This document shows, in pieces, positions 63,504 through 64,000 of a DNA stretch of 64,000 nt. Each line of letters begins with the position of its first letter. The first letter of the stretch is position 1. Position numbers and translations under genes: made by a program. The notes beneath the pieces are model-generated. The model saw only the letters and a program-made list of their open reading frames with translations. It did not search any database and was not told the DNA's origin. Source of the stretch: Planctomycetaceae bacterium (GTDB lineage Bacteria; Planctomycetota; Planctomycetia; Planctomycetales; Planctomycetaceae); contig JAGQQG010000009.1 in assembly GCA_020426325.1 (NCBI GenBank), positions 27,789 to 91,788 on the forward strand, in the 5' to 3' direction.

Positions 63504-63911
63504 ATGTCCAAACGTCGCCGTAATCAGAAACGCCGTCCGCCCGCAACCAAGCCGCAACGGCTGCTCGGCCAGGTCCGACTCCCGAATGAGACGCTGTGGT
63601 TCGTGCTGGTGAACGTCCTCGATTACCTGATGACGTACATCGTGCTCTACACCAGCCATCGTCAGGGGAGCCCGCTGCAGCACGCACTGGTGGAGAGTAA
63701 TCCGGTCGCGGCCTACTTCATCAACCACTGGGGACCGCTCAAGGGGTTGCTGGGCTTCAAACTGGGGATGGTGGTCGCCATCTGCCTGATCACCCAGCGA
63801 ATCGCCCTCCGGCAGCCCCGGACGGCGAAGTTTGTCCTCAATTTCGGGACACTTGTGACCTCCCTGGTGGTGATCTACAGCCTGAGTCTGCTGCTCCGAG
63901 CTTACCGATGA
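63504..63911 (+). CDS. DUF5658-like small membrane protein
   Basis: A 135-aa protein with an Arg/Lys-rich start (SKRRRNQKRRPP) and three hydrophobic segments: LWFVLVNVLDYLMTYIVLYT, GLLGFKLGMVVAICLITQ and VLNFGTLVTSLVVIYSLSLL. The layout and the ESNPVAAYFINHWGPLKGL loop fit the DUF5658 family of integral membrane proteins of unknown role. It stands alone. After 63912 only the start of a next gene may be visible (AGAGGATC before an ATG at 63995), which cannot be judged. Confidence 0.75.
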   Translation: MSKRRRNQKRRPPATKPQRLLGQVRLPNETLWFVLVNVLDYLMTYIVLYTSHRQGSPLQHALVESNPVAAYFINHWGPLKGLLGFKLGMVVAICLITQRIALRQPRTAKFVLNFGTLVTSLVVIYSLSLLLRAYR

Positions 63912-64000
63912 CAGTTGACGTGGTTCCTGCCTGCCGATAGAAATGAGGGCTTGGAAAACAGCCCATTCAACATACCAGCAGAGGATCACACCCCCATGGG

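Overview
This 64-kb window looks like chromosomal DNA of a planctomycete (Planctomycetota, probably Planctomycetales). That is an inference from the gene mix: FG-GAP and sialidase secreted proteins, Tat-exported Gfo/Idh/MocA and phosphoesterase proteins, Cys-rich small secreted proteins, very large lineage-specific envelope proteins, moderately high GC, frequent non-ATG starts, and many short hairpin-bounded interspersed repeats. No rRNA, tRNA, CRISPR array or intact insertion sequence was recognised.

Layout. 1-14.5 kb is ordinary core and accessory DNA. It holds a xanthine-dehydrogenase-type large-subunit fragment, a Cys-repeat protein, a phosphoesterase, a sulfur-relay-like group (two DsrE-family proteins and a TusA-like protein) around a GGDEF-EAL regulator, Hsp20, a nucleotidyltransferase-HD protein, DNA polymerase III delta', a 59-aa CPXCG protein, and a trypsin-like protease paired with a CxxCH lipoprotein.

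14.8-41.6 kb is a type VI secretion system (T6SS). The + strand carries VgrG, FHA, PAAR, a ~1600-aa envelope protein and a HEAT-like lipoprotein. The - strand carries an outer-membrane barrel candidate followed by a 1570-aa VWA envelope protein. The + strand then carries TssK-TssL-TssM-like-TssA-TssB-TssC-Hcp-TssE-TssF-TssG. The baseplate, sheath, tube and spike set is complete. The envelope-spanning part is not canonical: the TssM-like protein has only the IcmF-related cytoplasmic region and membrane segments, with no P-loop and no large periplasmic domain. No TssJ and no ClpV lie in the window. In their place are two giant proteins that share an N-terminal membrane anchor, a degenerate caspase-like fold and an EF-hand-like loop, together with a lipoprotein and a barrel. 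My main hypothesis is that these four genes build a lineage-specific replacement for the TssJ/TssM periplasmic complex. A 441-aa orphan next to tssG may be a cargo or accessory protein.

41.6-51.5 kb holds a membrane diguanylate cyclase, a GntP-family permease divergent from glycolate oxidase subunits GlcE and GlcF, a DUF2314-like lipoprotein and acetyl-CoA synthetase.

51.5-55.8 kb is a decayed accessory island. It contains a deacetylase remnant joined to an IS110-like transposase remnant, a frameshifted GNAT acetyltransferase, three copies of a ~196-bp hairpin-ended repeat, and two small genes with attC-like sequences that resemble gene cassettes without an integrase. 56-64 kb returns to catabolic and secreted genes (oxidoreductase, DUF1653, cupin, sialidase, FG-GAP/sialidase fusion, DUF5658). 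It includes a non-coding interval of about 460 bp that may encode a ~330-nt RNA with its own promoter, a nine-codon ORF and a strong terminator.
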